A stretch of 64,000 bases of DNA, taken from NCBI GenBank assembly GCA_001970955.1, contig MPUH01000096.1, positions 1 to 64,000 on the forward strand. Reading direction: 5' to 3'. The translations under genes were made by a program, and so were the position numbers. Under the pieces are notes generated by a model. The model did not search any database. It saw nothing but the letters and a program-made list of their open reading frames with translations, and was not told where the DNA came from. Positions 31,913 to 42,700 of this stretch are shown piece by piece (within the stretch, counting starts at the first letter, position 1; every line of letters starts with the position of its first letter). This DNA is from Stentor coeruleus (taxonomy: Eukaryota > Ciliophora > Heterotrichea > Heterotrichida > Stentoridae).

Positions 31913-33250
31913 TTAATTTTTTAGTGTATGATCTTTTTCTATTTTTTTCGTCCACAAACCTTCAAAAATAGGAAGACAATTCATTGAAAATACAGAAAGA
32001 CCATCATTTTGTTTGATGCGTTTTTTGGCTTGGAGATTACGAAACGTTAATGCAGGACTTTTTTCTGAATTATCAAGCTGGCTTGTATAAGTTTCTAATT
32101 TATTTCTGTAATTATAACGTGTTTGTGTCAGTTTTCTTTCAGAATAAGAATTTTTTAATTTTATTCTTCTAGGAACACTTAATGCTTTTTCCACAATTTC
32201 TTTCTGCCTTTCTGGCTCATTTTTCTTGTTGAATATGTCCTTCAATGATAGTCGAACTTTTTTCCATTCATTAATGCTTCTTAATTTAACTTTAGAATTA
32301 TTTTTGAAAGTTTCCAGAGATTCATCATGAGTTAGTCTAAGGCAAAATTCCTTTGAAGATATAGCATAGATAGTTGCAAAATCAGAACTGCACACACAAG
32401 AGTATGCATAAATTCCATTAGTTAAAGTACTTTCTTCTCCAACAATTGATCCTTTCCCAAGTATTTTAGATGTATACAAACTGAATTTCTTAACACTTCT
32501 AAAAGATGAGTTTTTACTTTTAGGAAAACTTCCAGCAAGGCAATCAACATCTTTTATTTGTCTTGATGCTATTGTTGCCAAATGATTGCTATTTCGAGGA
32601 AAATAATTGCATAACTTGCATTCTCCGCTTCTTATAAGGAAAACATTTTGAGCATTTTCACCCTCCTTAAATATAGCTTGGCCTTTAGTATAATTTTTTT
32701 CTTTCATGTTATAGGTGAGTTTAAGTAGAACCAAGTGACTAACTTTGTTAAATACAGGTAAAGAGTGTAAGAATTGAACTATATCGTGCTTAGTGTCCAT
32801 AAGCATTTTCATAAAGAACCTCAGATACTGTTTTTTTTCTAAAGTGACCAAATATGTTGTTTCTCTGCAAATTGCGGAAGCTCCTCTAGGTTTTGAAGTT
32901 TCTAAAGCAATCTCTCCAAATGAATTTCCACTCTCAACAGTCATTACTTCAGCAAAACGGTTAAACTCATCAACAGGAGCTAATATCCCAACTTTTCCTT
33001 GCAGAATAATATAATATTTGTATCCTGGTTCACCGAATTTGAAAATATAGTCATCTTCATACCCAATTTCAAAACTCAAGTATTGACAAACATTTAATAG
33101 GGTCTCAAAGCTCTGTGTTTTTACTAAGTTATGGAAAAAATTTAGTGTCTTCATGATATTTGCTAACCATTCAATGTCTAAAGCACTTCTTTTAGATTTT
33201 GGAAGATTACAGATATCTTTTATCTTTGATAAAATTTCAATAGATATCAT
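31913..33250 (-). CDS. Cyclic-nucleotide-binding-domain protein
   Basis: A 445-residue protein with two cyclic-nucleotide-binding folds and no kinase or channel domain. The first (about 65-165) has the full phosphate-binding cassette FGEIALETSKPRGASA, with Glu and Arg to hold cAMP or cGMP. The second (about 170-310) keeps GQAIFKEGENAQNVFLIRSG but its cassette (GKGSIVGEESTLTNG) lacks the Arg, so it probably does not bind nucleotide. The last 100 residues are basic and unstructured. PKA regulatory subunits have an N-terminal dimerisation domain and an inhibitor site, neither of which I see, so this is a different cNMP sensor, possibly ciliary. Intact and intronless. Confidence 0.85.
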   Translation of the reverse strand: MISIEILSKIKDICNLPKSKRSALDIEWLANIMKTLNFFHNLVKTQSFETLLNVCQYLSFEIGYEDDYIFKFGEPGYKYYIILQGKVGILAPVDEFNRFAEVMTVESGNSFGEIALETSKPRGASAICRETTYLVTLEKKQYLRFFMKMLMDTKHDIVQFLHSLPVFNKVSHLVLLKLTYNMKEKNYTKGQAIFKEGENAQNVFLIRSGECKLCNYFPRNSNHLATIASRQIKDVDCLAGSFPKSKNSSFRSVKKFSLYTSKILGKGSIVGEESTLTNGIYAYSCVCSSDFATIYAISSKEFCLRLTHDESLETFKNNSKVKLRSINEWKKVRLSLKDIFNKKNEPERQKEIVEKALSVPRRIKLKNSYSERKLTQTRYNYRNKLETYTSQLDNSEKSPALTFRNLQAKKRIKQNDGLSVFSMNCLPIFEGLWTKKIEKDHTLKN

Positions 33251-34079
33251 TTTTTAATTACAGCCTATTTATTATCAAAGGACTTTTAATAGAATTTTAA
33301 GAAACCAGCCCAGAAAAATTAATCAGTAAATATACTTAAATAAATTATAACAACTTTATTGCGATGGTAAAAGATATCGAGCTTAATTTTTTATTAAATT
33401 TGTATGCTTTGTATAGCAGAACTGAAAAATGATATCTGGTTGAACGTTATTCAGGAAACTTTTGTTCACTTTGTGGCAATTATGCTGCAAGATGCTTGAA
33501 AGAATTTTGAATTATACCAATTATTGATTTTTACATGGGAACTAACTCAAGGATAGTTGAGATACCAGCATTAATCTGATATTTTTCTCTCACTACTTAT
33601 ATTTTACTATCTGAGTTTAAAATATTGCAAGATGAGATTAGTTATTATTAAGTTTAAAGCATTACTCAAATCAATCAAATGATCACATACAGTAAAGGAA
33701 AAATAAAAAAGGTTATTTCAACTTTATGTTCATCGATAGAAAAAACGATTAGTTACTTAAATCTTAAAAAACTCTATATCTTAATAGCTTTTAAGAAAAG
33801 AATATTTGGAAAAATCTAATGATAAATTTATTATGTTTATTTTTAAAAAAGATCTCCGATGTATCCCTGCAATTGTTTTTAGTTATTGCTTTTCCATAGA
33901 TTTTTCATAAATCAAACTTAAAAATAGTAGGGTGCAAGAAGAATTCAAAAAAAATTGTAATTAGCAATACATTTTCTATAATGAATCGGTAATGCAAGAG
34001 AATTTTCTTTGTTTTCACTATATAATGAGCTAAAGGTACTAAAATTAGCTTTAAAGTTGTGTGCACAGCATTCGCTAAT
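33251..34079. other. AT-rich intergenic region
   Basis: No intact gene. It may hold the eroded left part of the ISXO2-like element that follows, but I cannot trace its terminus. Confidence 0.4.
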
Positions 34080-34690
34080 AAATAATTTAATAAATTTCTC
34101 TTTATGAAATCGGCTTTCTACCTTTAACAAAGTTAATAGTTTAGGTGATGGCTATATTTGGAAATGCTGTACAGGCAAGTTTACAAGAAGCATTCGCTAT
34201 GGACCAATTTTTAATTCTAGATTGAAATTAAGTGAGATTATACTTTTAATTTATTTTGGGTCAACACTTCAAGAAATTGCTGCAAGAGAAGTACAATTTT
34301 CGTTAAATACTATAAAATGGGTATTACATATTCGTGAATATTATATGCAATATCTCAACAAAATCAAATTTAATTTGAGATTTAATAAAAAGTCTATCAT
34401 AGTTGAGATTGACGAGTTATGCTTCTTTCGTCGTAAATATTACAGGCCAATATCATATCCTGGAGTATGGGTGCTTAGAGCAATAGAAAGATGAAATAGG
34501 TTTTACTTTCTTAAGTTGTGCCGAATAGGAAAAAATAAACTTTGGAAAATTTGATAAAGAAATGGATACTTGACACATATATTATCAGCGATAGTTAGGC
34601 ATCGTATGCTAACATAGAAAATATGATGATGATATTTATATGCACTATATCATCATGCATAAGAAACACTTTTGATGAACATTATGAAAA
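34080..34690 (+). mobile_element. ISXO2/Merlin-like transposase relic
   Basis: A plus-strand frame matches IS1595/ISXO2-type (eukaryotic Merlin-like) DDE transposases. It starts upstream of the 34222 ATG as DGYIWKC, then RYGPIFNSRLKLSEIILLIY (wing and HTH), then IIVEIDELCFFRRKYYRP with the first catalytic Asp, then PGVWVLRAIER. Further stops follow, but YIISDS, SYANIEN and HYIIMHKKHF resemble the second Asp block and the H-x-x-V-N-H-K region of intact enzymes. At least four breaks (TGA, TGA, TAG and a frame change) show that it is dead. The 3' side is taken up by a truncated LINE end. Terminal inverted repeats were not found. Confidence 0.7.
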
Positions 34691-34744
34691 ATCAATTTAG
34701 TAAGTGCTGGACAATAGTCAAGCGATAATTCCTAACTAACACTA
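34691..34744 (+). mobile_element. Truncated LINE 3' end
   Basis: Carries the family core GGACAATAGTCAAGCGATAA on the plus strand with a CTAACTAACACTAA tail, matching the 3' ends at 8613, 37377 and 56361 in reverse orientation. Only about 50 bp of the LINE remains. It sits directly against the dead ISXO2-like gene and may have inserted into it. A target-site duplication is not clear here. Confidence 0.6.
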
Positions 34745-35172
34745 ATGAAGAATCTATATGCAAATCATTGAAAATTTATTGTCTATATTCAAAACAAAAT
34801 TAAGAAAGCAGTATGGAACAAATAAGCGACTATTTTCTTATTAGCTCATGTGGAAAGTAAGATTTACTAAAGAGAATAATTTTCAAAATTTCCTCTTGAC
34901 TATTTCTTCTTTTTCTTATAAATAAATAAATATAGTAAATTAGGATAAGTTAAGACAATAGCATAGTCAAATTTAATGAGATTAAATTTAACGAGTTTCA
35001 TCATGTATTTTTTTTACTTAATAACTCTTTAAAATATAGAGATTTTAAGTTCAAAATAAACAATTGCCCCTTCTATCTATACCCTATTTTATACCATAAA
35101 GTTGAAATTACCAAAAATTAGATAAGGAAATTACTAACACACATTTTTTCGAAATTAATGCATGATAAAAAT
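34745..35172. other. AT-rich spacer before the Myb gene
   Basis: About 430 bp with no gene. Nothing stands out. Confidence 0.5.
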
Positions 35173-35850
35173 ATGAACGACAGAAAGCAATGGGATCAAT
35201 ATGTAAACTCTATCTAGGAAGATGAATGCTTGGCTGAAGTAGTTAAGCAAATCGGCTCAGATGACTGGAATGCTGTGTCTGATGTCATCGCCGTCAAATA
35301 TGGCATCAAAATCAGAAGTGCTAAAAAATGCAGAGAGAGGTGGATGAACCATTTGAAACCTGAAGTGACAAAAGATGCATGGACTGAAGATGAAGCTAAA
35401 ATCCTCTTCCGCTGCCAAGCCTTTTATGGAAATCAGTGGACTGAAATTGCAAAATTCCTTCCTGGCCGAACTGATAATTCTGTGAAGAACTTCTTCTACA
35501 GTACGCTTAGAAGAAAAATTCGTAGCTACAACAGGTCTAGACCCATAGAAGATCAAATTAAGCTTAGCGCTAATGGAGTCTCACTGAATCATGAACTAAC
35601 CAAAAAGGTTCTTGAGACAAGTGACAACCGCAAGATTATAAAAACGGTAAGCATGTATTAATCATGTAGACGCAAGTCGGAAAGACTTGGAAGAAAGGTC
35701 AAAAAGGGTCAAGAACTTCCTAAAGTGCGATTTGGAGGTGAAATTCCTGATTGTATGTCCACCCTAGACTCAATCACATGTGAACAGATAAATTTCGACT
35801 TTTCTAAGTATAGTGACGAAATAAACCCCACCTTGGGGTACAGCAACTAG
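35173..35850 (+). CDS. R2R3-type Myb DNA-binding protein
   Basis: Three exons, 35173-35202, 35218-35654 and 35670-35850, with 15-nt introns GTAAACTCTATCTAG and GTATTAATCATGTAG, give 215 residues. Both introns are needed: the first supplies the start MNDRKQWDQYEDECLAE, the second joins a clearly coding tail (LGRKVKKGQELPKVRFGGEI) that would otherwise be cut off. Two Myb repeats lie at about 6-65 and 66-115 (WNAVSDVIA, SAKKCRERWMNHLKP; AWTEDEAKILFRCQ, WTEIAKFLPGRTDNSVKNFF). The second helix-turn-helix with GRTDNSVKN is the canonical recognition helix. The product is probably a nuclear transcription factor. The gene lies between two LINE ends in a transposon-rich patch. Confidence 0.9.
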
Positions 35851-37376
35851 GTATTGCATGGAGCTTTAGGGCTTAGGATAGTAAGATTAGCATATATCAA
35901 AATATCAAAAATAAAACCATGTGGAGTACAATTTAATAATCATCAGCCATTACTACATGTTTAAGGTTAGAACGAAATGGCAAATAAGTTTTAAATTTTT
36001 TCTTATACTCCTAAAATTGTCTTATTTTTATTGTATATGAAGGCAAAACTAAGAAAATTTGCCCCGGTGCTATGAGATATTAAAATTTTATCTTTTTTTG
36101 GGTTTGAAATATTATTGAATTATTTTGTGAATACTTAAGTGAAGCATGTGGGCAAATGGGATAGAATATCATAAACAAAGAGTCTTTTTAATGATTTTTA
36201 TGCATAAATTAGCCTGCTGAAGGCATTGATGAAATAAAAATTATGATTTACAAGAGGCTGAAAATAGGATATTCTTGATGACAGTATATCATATTATATT
36301 CAAAACAGCTTAAGAATTTATAAAAAAGCTTACTAAAAAATATGAACAAGTCTTTATGCTGTCTATAAGTCTATTTGAAAGTACTAAGGAAAATTATTAT
36401 TAGAATTTGAATCTTTATAAATAGTCTTCATATATTTAGTAGTTATTAAGTATGGAAATAAGATAAATATTGCAAGGAATAAATTATTAGTTGTATTTAT
36501 GTTAAGCTTAGCTATAGCTTAATGCTTTCTTAAAATTTTTATAATAATTCAACCTTTNTTAAACTTTTTATATTTTGATTATTTATGTTAAGCTTAGCTA
36601 TAGCTTAATGCTTTCTTAAAATTTTTATAATAATTCAACCTTTTCTGATAAAGAAAAGCTTCCATTTTCTTTCTTTTATGAGTAGTTAGTTCACTTTCCT
36701 AGCTGATTTTTTAAAAGTATTTGATGAACTTTTGCTTTAGAATTTAATGTAATATTAAATTTTTGCTATCCAAGAGGAGAAAAGCCTCCTTGGATACCTG
36801 TTAAATCAAATAGTTAAAAAACGTCAATCATAAGATAAGAAAGCATTAAACAATAGGTGAATAGAATAATATATACCATAAAATAAGCTCAAACACTTAA
36901 TCAACTTTTTCAGGCTTTTAGGAAATGCATTTCGTAAAAAGGTCTATGGAAAAATGGGAAAAAATTACCAAATACACTTTCGGTATGATTGTATTAGAAA
37001 AAATTAAGAATAATCTGATGATAATTCTATTTATTTGAAGCAAGAAGATTTTAGGGTATCGAAATTAATTTAAAAAATTCCTTAGCAAATTAGAGTGAAT
37101 TTACTATATATTACAAGTAGTTTAAGAATACTGAATTTTAATTATTAGTTTGGAATTTATTAAAGAAAACCCTAAAATAAATCTTTATATTTAAGGCATC
37201 CATAATTGTTTGAGATTTCACCTAACTATTATTTAATACAAACATTATTTCTACTTAAAAGTTTTACTCTTAAATATTGTTTGTGTAGTTACAAATCAAA
37301 TAGACTGCTTTATGTTTTTTCCCAATTAGTTTAGCTTCTGAATACAAATTTAGCCATAGTTTTTATTTATGTTTGA
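35851..37376. other. AT-rich intergenic region
   Basis: About 1.5 kb without a gene. It holds a duplicated segment around an N (separate entry) and a small GC-richer hairpin at 36767-36796 (TATCCAAG paired with CTTGGATA around a purine-rich loop). The rest shows nothing. Confidence 0.45.
36495..36643. repeat. 63-bp direct repeat around an N
   Basis: Bases 36495-36557 and 36581-36643 are the same 63-bp sequence (starting ATTTATGTTAAGCTTAGCTA), with a single N right after the first copy at 36558. The position of the N at a repeat junction suggests an unresolved join in the assembly rather than biology. Confidence 0.85.
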
Positions 37377-37845
37377 TTAGTATTAGTTATGAATTATCGC
37401 TTGACTATTGTCCAGCCCTTGCTAATTTTCTTCTTATATAATATATTTATGTAATGAAGTTTTTATTTCTCTGTTTATTATTTCTTGTTTTTTGTGTTTT
37501 TCTCTAAGTGCTTTTTCAAATTCTTCATCCCATAAAACAATATACGTTAATGAAAAAGTTTTTGTTAATTAATCTCATATTTTTTCAGTTTGTTTTCAAT
37601 TTCGTATCTTTCAGTTTTGCATTCCTTGTATTCTTCAATAACACGTTTTTTGTTTTCTGCCAATATTGACAGTAAGGACATTTTTGATTAGTGCTTTGAT
37701 TTCTTAAGTATTTGCAGTATTCTGTGAAGTTTGATTTTGATCTTATTGGAAAATCAGTTCCAGAGTTATGTTCGAATTGTAAGTTAAATATATAGGTAGC
37801 GTTCTGTGTTTCTATATTTTGTGATGGACAGGGCAACACGCCAAA
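37377..37845 (-). mobile_element. 5'-truncated LINE copy with ORF end
   Basis: The minus strand carries the C-terminal end of a non-LTR retrotransposon protein and its 3' end. The open piece 37585-37839 contains LQFEHNSGTDFPIRSKS and KCPYCQYWQKTKN. In a shifted frame IEEYKECKTERYEIENKLKK follows, together resembling the CPxC ... H-x-x-x-C ... R zinc tail of LINE reverse transcriptases. Then WDEEFEKALREKHKKQEIIN and a stop, about 20 bp before the shared core GGACAATAGTCAAGCGATAA and the TAATAC tail at 37377. At least two frame breaks. The reverse transcriptase and endonuclease domains are absent, so the copy is 5' truncated; its left limit near 37845 is approximate. Confidence 0.6.
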
Positions 37846-38528
37846 TAAAAAATACCAACGGATTGATAAGATAAAATTGCAAGTGATGTATGCATTTTTT
37901 TAAGAAAAGATAAAATGAAATTATTATTTGTTTTTGAAAATTAAACTTTCTTAGATTAAATTTGATTGTTGAGATAATAAAGTAAACAATTAAATCTCCC
38001 AATTATTAGAAAACTATATTTTTGTAGGCATACTGCATAATCAGCAATTTAGTTGTAGTTTTCTTATTTAGGCTAAACTTGCATCAAAAAAGAAGATAAT
38101 CAACTATATTTAATAGCTTCTAAATAGCCCTTAAATAGCTATAATAGTTGATAATGCATATTAATCAGTGCAAAGCTTTTAATAAATTCAAATAGCATCA
38201 AAGTAAATATAAAATTTGTAAATTCTGTTTTAGTATTTATACTTTTCATGTGATAAATTTATTACTTCAATCATAATATTATAATTTTTATTTAATTAGA
38301 TCTGTCTTCTCAATATATAATTTCTAAGTGCTAATGATAATCTCGATAAATAGCAAAATAACCCAATAATATTGTAAACAGTGAAATATACAAGACTAAA
38401 ATGTATGCATGAATAATCTTATTACAAATTTACTTTTTCATAAACACTCTATTTTCTTGTATAATAAAGCTTAAGCTATCTTTCATAAACAGCATTTTAT
38501 TCCAACAAATTTCTATAACAATTTTTTT
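37846..38528. other. AT-rich spacer
   Basis: About 680 bp. The minus-strand open frame here is T-rich noise. No supported feature. Confidence 0.5.
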
Positions 38529-39701
38529 ATGTCCTTTAAATTCGACGAAAAATCTACTTTTACTCCATCGTTTCAAATATCTTTGAAGAATGAAACTCTA
38601 GAGATAACCACTGAAATTTCTGAAATACTAGGCGAACTTTCAAATACCCCAGACAAAGACAATATCCTTGTCGTCCAGAGGAAATTTGCTGAAATGGTTG
38701 AGACATGGACTAGTCTGGACATGACTCTAAACGAAAGCATTCAAATTAACAAAGAATCAGCTAAAGTAGTTCAGGAAAAAAGCTTTAGAATAAAAGATCG
38801 ATCAGAAATGCACTTAAAAAACAAACAAATTTCAGTTGATGAAAAAGTGAAACAATCAGTCAAAAAAGAACGTCGTGCCAAGAAGTCTTTGACTAGGATA
38901 AAAAAGATTTGGCAAGATGATTTGCTAGAGTTTGAAAAAAACATCCAAAACCAGAAACGTATATCAAACTCTGTGAAAAATGATCTTCTTACTATAAGCA
39001 AAAGCTTAGAAGATAGCATTCTGACCTCTGACTTAGATACTTTTATTCAAAGACAAACAAAGCTTTGTAAAAGTGAAAAAAGTGAAAGAACTGCAGCAGA
39101 GACAACTAAAAGTAATTTTGAACAGAGTATTATAGTTTCAAATCATTCTAGCAACCCTAGTTCAGATAGTTATGAATTTGAAAAATGTATGGCTGAACTT
39201 GATAAGCTCAGAAGTATTTCAATAGAGAATCCTTTAAGGTTTTCTTTTGAAAAGAGTTTCGGGGGATGGAAAAGTGAATATGAAAGCGACTCTGAAAGCA
39301 TTATTTCACCCATAAGTCAAGAAGAAATAAAATCAGCAATAAACATCCTAAGCAAAGCGAATCTGCTTACCCCTGAAAGTATCAATATTCTTGGACAGCT
39401 TTCAGACGCTATAATTGACTCTGACGAAACCAATAATCTTGATCTCTTTTATCAATTAATATCTTTGCATAATTCAGCTCCTGAGGATTTTCAAATACTG
39501 AAAAAAAAGCCATCAACATTAAGAAATCAAAGCACTAGTTCACAAGACCTAGCATCTACAACTCCAAAAAGTAAACTTATATTTACTGAAATCTGCGAAC
39601 TAAACAAAACTGTCCTTTCCAATCACAATCGGATGAGTAATCTGAGTGTAGATGGTTTGGAATCTATATCTCATGAACTTGAAACTCAATTTTATCTATA
39701 A
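38529..39701 (+). CDS. Hypothetical coiled-coil protein, 390 aa
   Basis: An intact gene of unknown family. Residues 60-190 form a basic helical region with heptad-like spacing (KSAKVVQEKSFR-type Lys/Glu runs, then QDDLLEFEKNIQNQKRIS), probably a coiled coil. A Ser-rich linker follows (SNHSSNPSSDSYEFE), then a helical C-terminal part (IKSAINILSKANLLTPESIN, ILGQLSDAIIDSDETNNLDL). There is no membrane segment or catalytic motif. It converges on the ABCC transporter, with 55 bp between the stop codons. A cytoskeletal or scaffold role would be typical for such proteins in ciliates, but nothing here proves it. Confidence 0.8.
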   Translation: MSFKFDEKSTFTPSFQISLKNETLEITTEISEILGELSNTPDKDNILVVQRKFAEMVETWTSLDMTLNESIQINKESAKVVQEKSFRIKDRSEMHLKNKQISVDEKVKQSVKKERRAKKSLTRIKKIWQDDLLEFEKNIQNQKRISNSVKNDLLTISKSLEDSILTSDLDTFIQRQTKLCKSEKSERTAAETTKSNFEQSIIVSNHSSNPSSDSYEFEKCMAELDKLRSISIENPLRFSFEKSFGGWKSEYESDSESIISPISQEEIKSAINILSKANLLTPESINILGQLSDAIIDSDETNNLDLFYQLISLHNSAPEDFQILKKKPSTLRNQSTSSQDLASTTPKSKLIFTEICELNKTVLSNHNRMSNLSVDGLESISHELETQFYL

Positions 39702-39756
39702 AATGTATAATCTAACCTAATCTCCTTTCGTAATTCGACTATTATATATTTTCCTC

Positions 39757-42700
39757 CTAATGCATAATTTTAGTTAAACTAGCGAATTCAGAGTCGTAAG
39801 CTAAAAGATCCTTAGGTGAACCCATTTCTTTAAGTTTTCCATCAGCAAGCAACAAAACCAAATCATTCTCCAGAATTGTTCCTAGCCTATGGGCAATTGT
39901 CAATAAAGTGCAACCTTTAAATTTATTCGAAATAATATTTTGGATTTTCCGATCCATTTCTGGGTCTATTCCTGCCGTAGTTTCATCAAACAATAAGATT
40001 TTCGTATTACAAATCATAGCTCGACTTAAACTAATTAACTGTCTTTCACCAATTGATATATTTTGCCCACCATTTTTTATCTCATAATCCAAAGAGAATT
40101 TTAGCTGCACTTCATCAATAACTTTTTTAATAACCGTCTCATGAAACTGCCCTAAAGGATCAAGATTAACTTTTAATGTCCCATTAAAAACCAAAGGGTC
40201 TTGTGGGATTAAAGTTATACTTTGGCGTAGTTTCTGTAAGCCAAGTAATGCTATATTAATCCCATCAATGGTTATAATTCCTGATTCAATTTCGACAAGT
40301 CTAAGCAATGCTAGGAATATTGAAGACTTTCCACTACCAGTCCGTCCAGTAATCCCAACACGTAGACCTGGGGGTATATCAAAATTAAGCCCTTTAAGAA
40401 CTTCTTCAGTATTTGGCCTATATCTCATATGGACTTTACGGAAACTAATTGATGGAGATGAAGGCCAATATGATAAAGACTTATCCTTAGGTGTTTGAAG
40501 ATCATGCTCTGATACTATAGACATGTATGATTTTACTCTTTCAACAGAAACCATGTTGTTTTCTAAATTTGTCAAGCTAACTATAAAATCTCCTACTTCT
40601 TCTGGCAACGGGATCATGTAAGTTAAACATAAACCAATCACACCTACTGGAATTGATTCAGCCATAAGAATCCCTGCCCAAAATAGTGCAGATAAAAGAA
40701 ATGATGATAAAAGACCTAAATATAAGCTTAGCCAGCTCCTGCAAGCGTTTAGTGAATAGTTTATCCTGCTGTTCATATCAATAAGTCTGTGGTTATTTTT
40801 AATAAAATTCTCAATTTGGCCAAATACTCTGACAAACTTCGCCCCGTTCAAGGTTTGCTTATAGTTATTTAAAATTGGTGACCTTGAAATGCTTTCTAAT
40901 CTTGTAAGTTCCCTTGATGCCCTTTTGTAAATATACCCAATTCGCTTGGTTGGTAAGAGTAAAAATGGTATGAAGACTACAAGATAAGGGATAAATATTA
41001 GCGACATCAAAATGCATGACAAGGCTTGACAGCATTGAGCTATGACAGTTCCTATAGAAAAAGCTAGTTCTTCATCTATTGTATTAAGGTCTTTGCTTAG
41101 TCGATTTAGTATTCTTCCAAGCGGAGTGATATCATAAAACAGATTGATTGGGGCTCTTAGAAAAGATTTCATAAGTCTTTCATGAGCAGCAAAGCTTGCC
41201 TTAATTGATAAAATGCCTACTAATAAAATAGATCTAAACAGCACAAAAATGCACCCACCAATCTTGAGAACTATATATAATGGGAGATAAAATGAAGTCT
41301 CTGATGGACTATTTGCCCAATCTTTTAAGTAAATATCTCCTAGCATACGAGTGCTTAGCCATAACGCCATACATATCACAGCCAAAGTTACCCAAATATA
41401 ACTCCCTGCTAGTCTACTATATTCTAAATAAACTTCTCTATCAACTTCCCCTGTCTCTCTATCTTCTTCTTCAATAAGCTTGCTTGTTTTTTCATTTCCC
41501 GTTACAACTTCTCCTTGCTCATTAATAATTTCTTCCTCTCCAATTATCCCACTAAAAGTTCTAATGATTTCCCCATCCTTTAATTCAATAACCCTGTCAA
41601 CCTTATCTAAAAAATTATGTCTGTGCGTCACAAGAATGCGAGTTTTTCCTTTGAGTAATGTGAGAAAGCATTTTTTAAAAATATGATTCGCTACATTGTT
41701 GTCAACTGAGCTTAAAGGATCATCTAATAGTAAAACTTGTTTGTTTGAATAAACTGCTCTTGCAAGGTTTACACGAGCTTTTTGCCCCCCACTTAAGTTT
41801 ATCCCACGTTCCCCGATTTCTGTTGAATCTCCTGCAGGAAGAGATTTGAAATCAGCTAATAAGCAACAAGCTTCAATAACTTGCCAGTACCAGTTTTCAT
41901 TGAAATCAAGCCCCATGAGTATGTTTTCTCTGATTGAAGCGTTAAGAAGCCAAGAATCAAGTGATGGTGCATAAGCGATATCTGTATTAACTTTTAAATC
42001 ACCATTTAGCAACGGGATTTCTCCCATCAAGCCTAGTAACAAGCTAGATTTCCCACATCCAACCTGTCCAATTACAGCTAAAAACTCCCCATCTTGGATT
42101 TCTAAATTTATCCCTTTAAGTACTTTCTTATCACCATACGCAAAATCGCAATCTTTCATAGAAATCCTCTTATCATTATTCAGCTGAACAAATTCACTTG
42201 AATCAAGCAATTCTTGTATCCTCCTTGAACTAACAAGAAATTGCACAACACCAGAAATAATCGAAGGCACAGACCTCAAAGGTTCTTGTAACAATAGCAA
42301 AGTTGTCAAAGTAACGAAAGTTTTTGATGAATTAAGCTCCTCTTCCATAACCAGAGTATAATAAGCTAACACTGATACAGTAATCAAACTTGGTAAAGTC
42401 CAAAGATAAAATATATTAAACGAGTAAAGCAAATTATAAGCTTGAGTTTTTCCAAGTTCCCTCTTTCTTATTTCCTGTATTCTTTCTAAAAAACTGTTTT
42501 CCCAGCTATAAGCTTTGATCATTTTAATTTCTGTAAGAAGTTCTGTTGACCTTTCCATTCGTTCATCTCTGATTTTCATCATGTCTTCATTAAGACGCTT
42601 GCATCTAGAAGCAAGAAAAAAATTTATAGTCATCGCTGAGGCCATTGTCCCAAGACCCACCCAGACTGCACTGCCAACTTGGTTATATATAAGAAAGATT

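Noticed and set aside
34705-37417. The inverted copies at 34705 and 37377 as terminal inverted repeats of one element carrying the Myb gene
   Set aside because: Similarity among all copies extends on the CCAGC side and stops at the TTAGTATTAG side, so the two ends face outward from separate LINE copies; the Myb gene lies between them, not inside.
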